From: Hirundichthys speculiger
Taxonomy: Eukaryota > Chordata > Actinopteri > Beloniformes > Exocoetidae
Assembly (NCBI GenBank): GCA_018398805.1
Contig: JAGFBZ010000855.1
Location: 1,860,001 to 1,924,000, forward strand
Reading direction: 5' to 3'
Length of the DNA: 64,000 bases
The position numbers were made by a program, and so were the translations under genes. The notes beneath the pieces are model-generated. The model was not told where the DNA came from and made no database searches. It saw only the letters and a program-made list of their open reading frames with translations. The first letter of the stretch is position 1. Each line of letters starts with the position of its first letter. Shown piece by piece: positions 61,585 to 64,000 of the stretch.

Positions 61585-63040
61585 ATTAGATTAGATGTAC
61601 TTTATTCATCTCCCAAGGGGAAAATTCAAAATCTCATCACCTCATCAATAACACAATTAATAATAATTTAAACAGAATGAAAAAAAAAAAAAGAAGAATT
61701 ATAAAGTCTAATTGCTGCAGGAACAAAAGACCTCCTAAATCTCTCCGTCCTGCAGTGAAGAGAGAGAAGACGATGAGAATTACTGCTCCTTTGATGCTCA
61801 AATGTGTTTTAAAGACGATGGTCCAGGTTGTTCAGGATGGCCTCAACAGTCTTCATTGTATTTCTCTCCACCACATCCTCCAGAGAATCCATCCTGACTC
61901 CTATCACAGAGCCAGCCTTCTTCATGATCTTATCCAGCCTCCTTGCCTGCTTTGTTCGTAAACTTCCTCCCCAGCAGACTGCAGCAGAGAACAAAGCACT
62001 TGCCACCACAGAATGATAAAACATCTGCAGCATCTTATTGCAGATGTTTAGAGATCTGAGCTTCCTTAAGAAGAAGAGGTGGCTTTGCCACTTTTTGTCG
62101 AGAGCGTCTGTGTTAAGGGACCGGTCCAACTTGTTATCCAGGTGTACACCTAGATATTTATAGGTTGGCACCACCTCAGTGTCCACCCTGCAATTGTTTT
62201 TGGCTGAAGTGGGAACTTGGACCTCTGGAAATCCAATATCATTTCCTTTGTCTTTGACTTGTTCAGTATGAGGCAGTTATTGTGACTCCAGTCCCTGAAG
62301 GCTTTTATCAGATCCCTGTATTCAGATTTCCTGATCATTCCTGATACACGCCACAGTAGCAGTGTCATCCGAGTATTTCTGGATGTGGAAGGACTCAGAG
62401 TTGTATTTAAAGTCCACTGTGTACAATGTGAACAGGGATGGAACCAGAACAGTCCCTTGTTGTGCCCCCATGCTGCTCATTAATGTCGCAGAAAGACAGT
62501 TCCCTAACCTGACAGGTAATCTGTGAACCAGGAAACAAAGGAAGGGTCCACTCCCATCTCTGTGAGCTTGTCTTTGAGTATGCTGGGTTGGATGGTGTTG
62601 AATGTGTTTGAACATAATTCTCACGTAAGCGGCAGGCTCCTCCAGATAAGAGAGAGCACGGTAGAGCGTGTAAAGGACTGCATCATTCACTCCGAAGTGT
62701 TGTCTGTATGCAAACTGCAGGGGATCCAGCTTGTCTTTGAGCTCGAGTTTCAGCAGGTGTAGAATCAGCCGCTCCTTGGTCTTCATGATGTGTGAAGTAA
62801 GGGCCACTCGCCTGTATTCATTTAGTTCAGCCGGACATGTTCTTTTTGGTAATGGTACTATACAGGATGTTTTGCACACCTGCCCCAGTTGTAGACTCAG
62901 GTTGAAGATCCTGTGTAGAGGATGACAGAGTCACAGTCTTTAAGCAGCCATGGACACACAACATCTGGACCAGCTGCCTTCCCAGAATATTGTGTGCTCT
63001 GATTTCTGTTTAAAATCAGTTTTGTGCCATTATCAACCTC
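61585..63040 (-). mobile_element. LINE (Rex1/CR1-L2-like), 5' truncated, minus strand
   Basis: The 3' end on its own strand finishes TTGAATTTTCCCCTTGGGAG, ATGAATAAAGTACATCTAATCT-type sequence with an ATCTA tandem at about 61582-61600, a common fish LINE tail. Reverse transcriptase sequence extends from about 61810 to 62880 in several frames. It is 5' truncated near 63040 and lies inside the putative adgrb3 intron, antisense to the gene. Confidence 0.75.
61809..62879 (-). pseudogene. LINE reverse transcriptase remnant
   Basis: The minus strand reads, from upstream: I-V-P-L-P-K (finger region), L-D-P-L-Q-F-A-Y-R, then G-T-V-L-V-P-S-L-F-T-L-Y-T-V-D-F and the catalytic box Y-S-D-D-T-A near 62365. 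N-K-S-K-T-K-E-M-I-L-D-F (62368-62150 frame) and Y-K-Y-L-G-V-H-L-D-N-K-L follow, with L-F-F-L-R-K-L-R-S, V-C-W-G-G and the final D-S-L-E-D-V-V-E-R block (62186-61809). These are the motif order of CR1/L2/Rex1-type enzymes. Frameshifts between the three open pieces make it inactive. The N-terminal endonuclease is missing. Confidence 0.8.
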
Positions 63041-64000
63041 AGAAGGAAAAAAAAAAAAAAACATAAAATAATCACTGTTATTCTATTCAATGACTTTCCA
63101 GTCATCAGTTCTGGGATCCAGTTTTTCTTTCTGAATATGAGGTCTGAGTAGATGTAATTGACGGTTTTCGCTCAGTCTGGGCCTAGTCTTACTGAGACTG
63201 ACATACTGAGATTGGAATCAAAATAGCTGATTAAATTTCACATAGTAACTTAATTTAGAAGTCAAATCTCACCCACATTCATTGCTGCGCCACTATCAGA
63301 CCAAAGTGAAATTTCTGGCTACTGTGTCTGTCACAGCATGACTGCTTGAATCAGATTTCAAACTGTCCTTTACTGGCTATCCAACACGCAATGGTGATGT
63401 CATGCTCAGAGCACGATCTGCCCGCAAGCATCGCTGCACATCTTAGGCATGTCTGTTACTGAAGCTGTCTGGTGCAATGGCAGATGTCTGTACCACAATT
63501 AAATATTGCTATGGCACGAAGGGAGAGATGTGTGTACAGCATGCCGGTTGAAGTTGGGTTTTCCAAAGTTCTTATTATTGCAATCAGTGTAGAAGGCTTC
63601 AAAATGCCTGAACATATAATCCTTAATCAATTTCTTACAAACAGTAGAGTTGACGGCTCTCTCTGAAATTATAATGGGTCACAGATGTGATTTTCCAGAA
63701 AATTATGTGACAAAGGCGATGGAAAGATTGTGAAGTTGTTGTTCATGTACATGTAGCAATTTTCTTTTTTTTTTTTCTCTCTCTCAACATTATGCATCGG
63801 TAAATGACATAAATCACATTCATTCAGCTACTACTATATATAAGTTACTATATATGAGTGATGGCTAAAAGAAATGAGCAGTATTAGTAGGAGAAATACA
63901 GACCCATGGCCTCTGGCATACAAATCATTAACTAGGCTGAATCATAAATGAATTGCAATTCTTCTTTACATGTAGCGAAAGTTAACGTACTGAAACAAGT
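63041..64000. other. adgrb3 intron, no feature seen
   Basis: AT-rich DNA. The frame at 63472-63666 has no recognisable domain. Confidence 0.5.

Overview
The window is AT-rich vertebrate DNA with long introns, few genes and many old transposons. The transposon families (several Tc1/mariner types, L2- and Rex-type LINEs, a Rex3-like RTE, PIF/Harbinger and hAT relics) point to a teleost fish, probably a percomorph. No bacterial, viral or CRISPR-like content is seen.

The only recognisable host protein-coding gene is adgrb3 (bai3), an adhesion GPCR, on the + strand. Its first coding exon is 47850-48603, with a splice acceptor just upstream and a consensus donor at its end. A CpG-rich, purine-rich block at about 45.1-46.3 kb looks like its promoter and a non-coding first exon ending in a consensus donor at 46284/46285. 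From 48604 to the window end nothing resembles the next adgrb3 exon, so this is probably one intron of more than 15 kb. Everything left of 45 kb appears intergenic or part of unseen upstream transcripts.

Layout. 1-9 kb: intergenic DNA with (TA)n tracts, a pogo/Tigger-like terminus, a hAT relic and a common fish repeat. 9.07-9.93 kb: a small CpG/NRF1-type promoter and two short exons, followed directly by a second copy of the same exons already joined at the splice junction and ending in a LINE-type 3' tail. 10-18 kb: dispersed repeats, a Tc1 relic with both ends visible (12732-13858), a decayed LINE reverse transcriptase and a MITE carrying a perfect hairpin. 21.8-31.1 kb: a deep transposon nest. 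An old Tc1-like element (C) was broken by a LINE tail, which was broken by a second Tc1-like element (A), which was broken by an L2-type LINE, which was broken by a third Tc1-like element (B). The far terminus of C was broken by a PIF/Harbinger element carrying an intact Myb/SANT-like ORF, and that element carries a Rex3-like insert with a 13-bp target duplication. 31.16-32.16 kb: a second Harbinger-type element. 33-45 kb: intergenic DNA with dispersed repeats. 45-64 kb: the adgrb3 5' region and first long intron, with a Rex3-like fragment, hAT/Harbinger-like relics, an unexplained 161-codon ORF and a minus-strand LINE.

The transposase genes examined closely are dead, and three Tc1-type copies have lost different catalytic residues. 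Family assignments rest on remembered consensus features; no database search was run.
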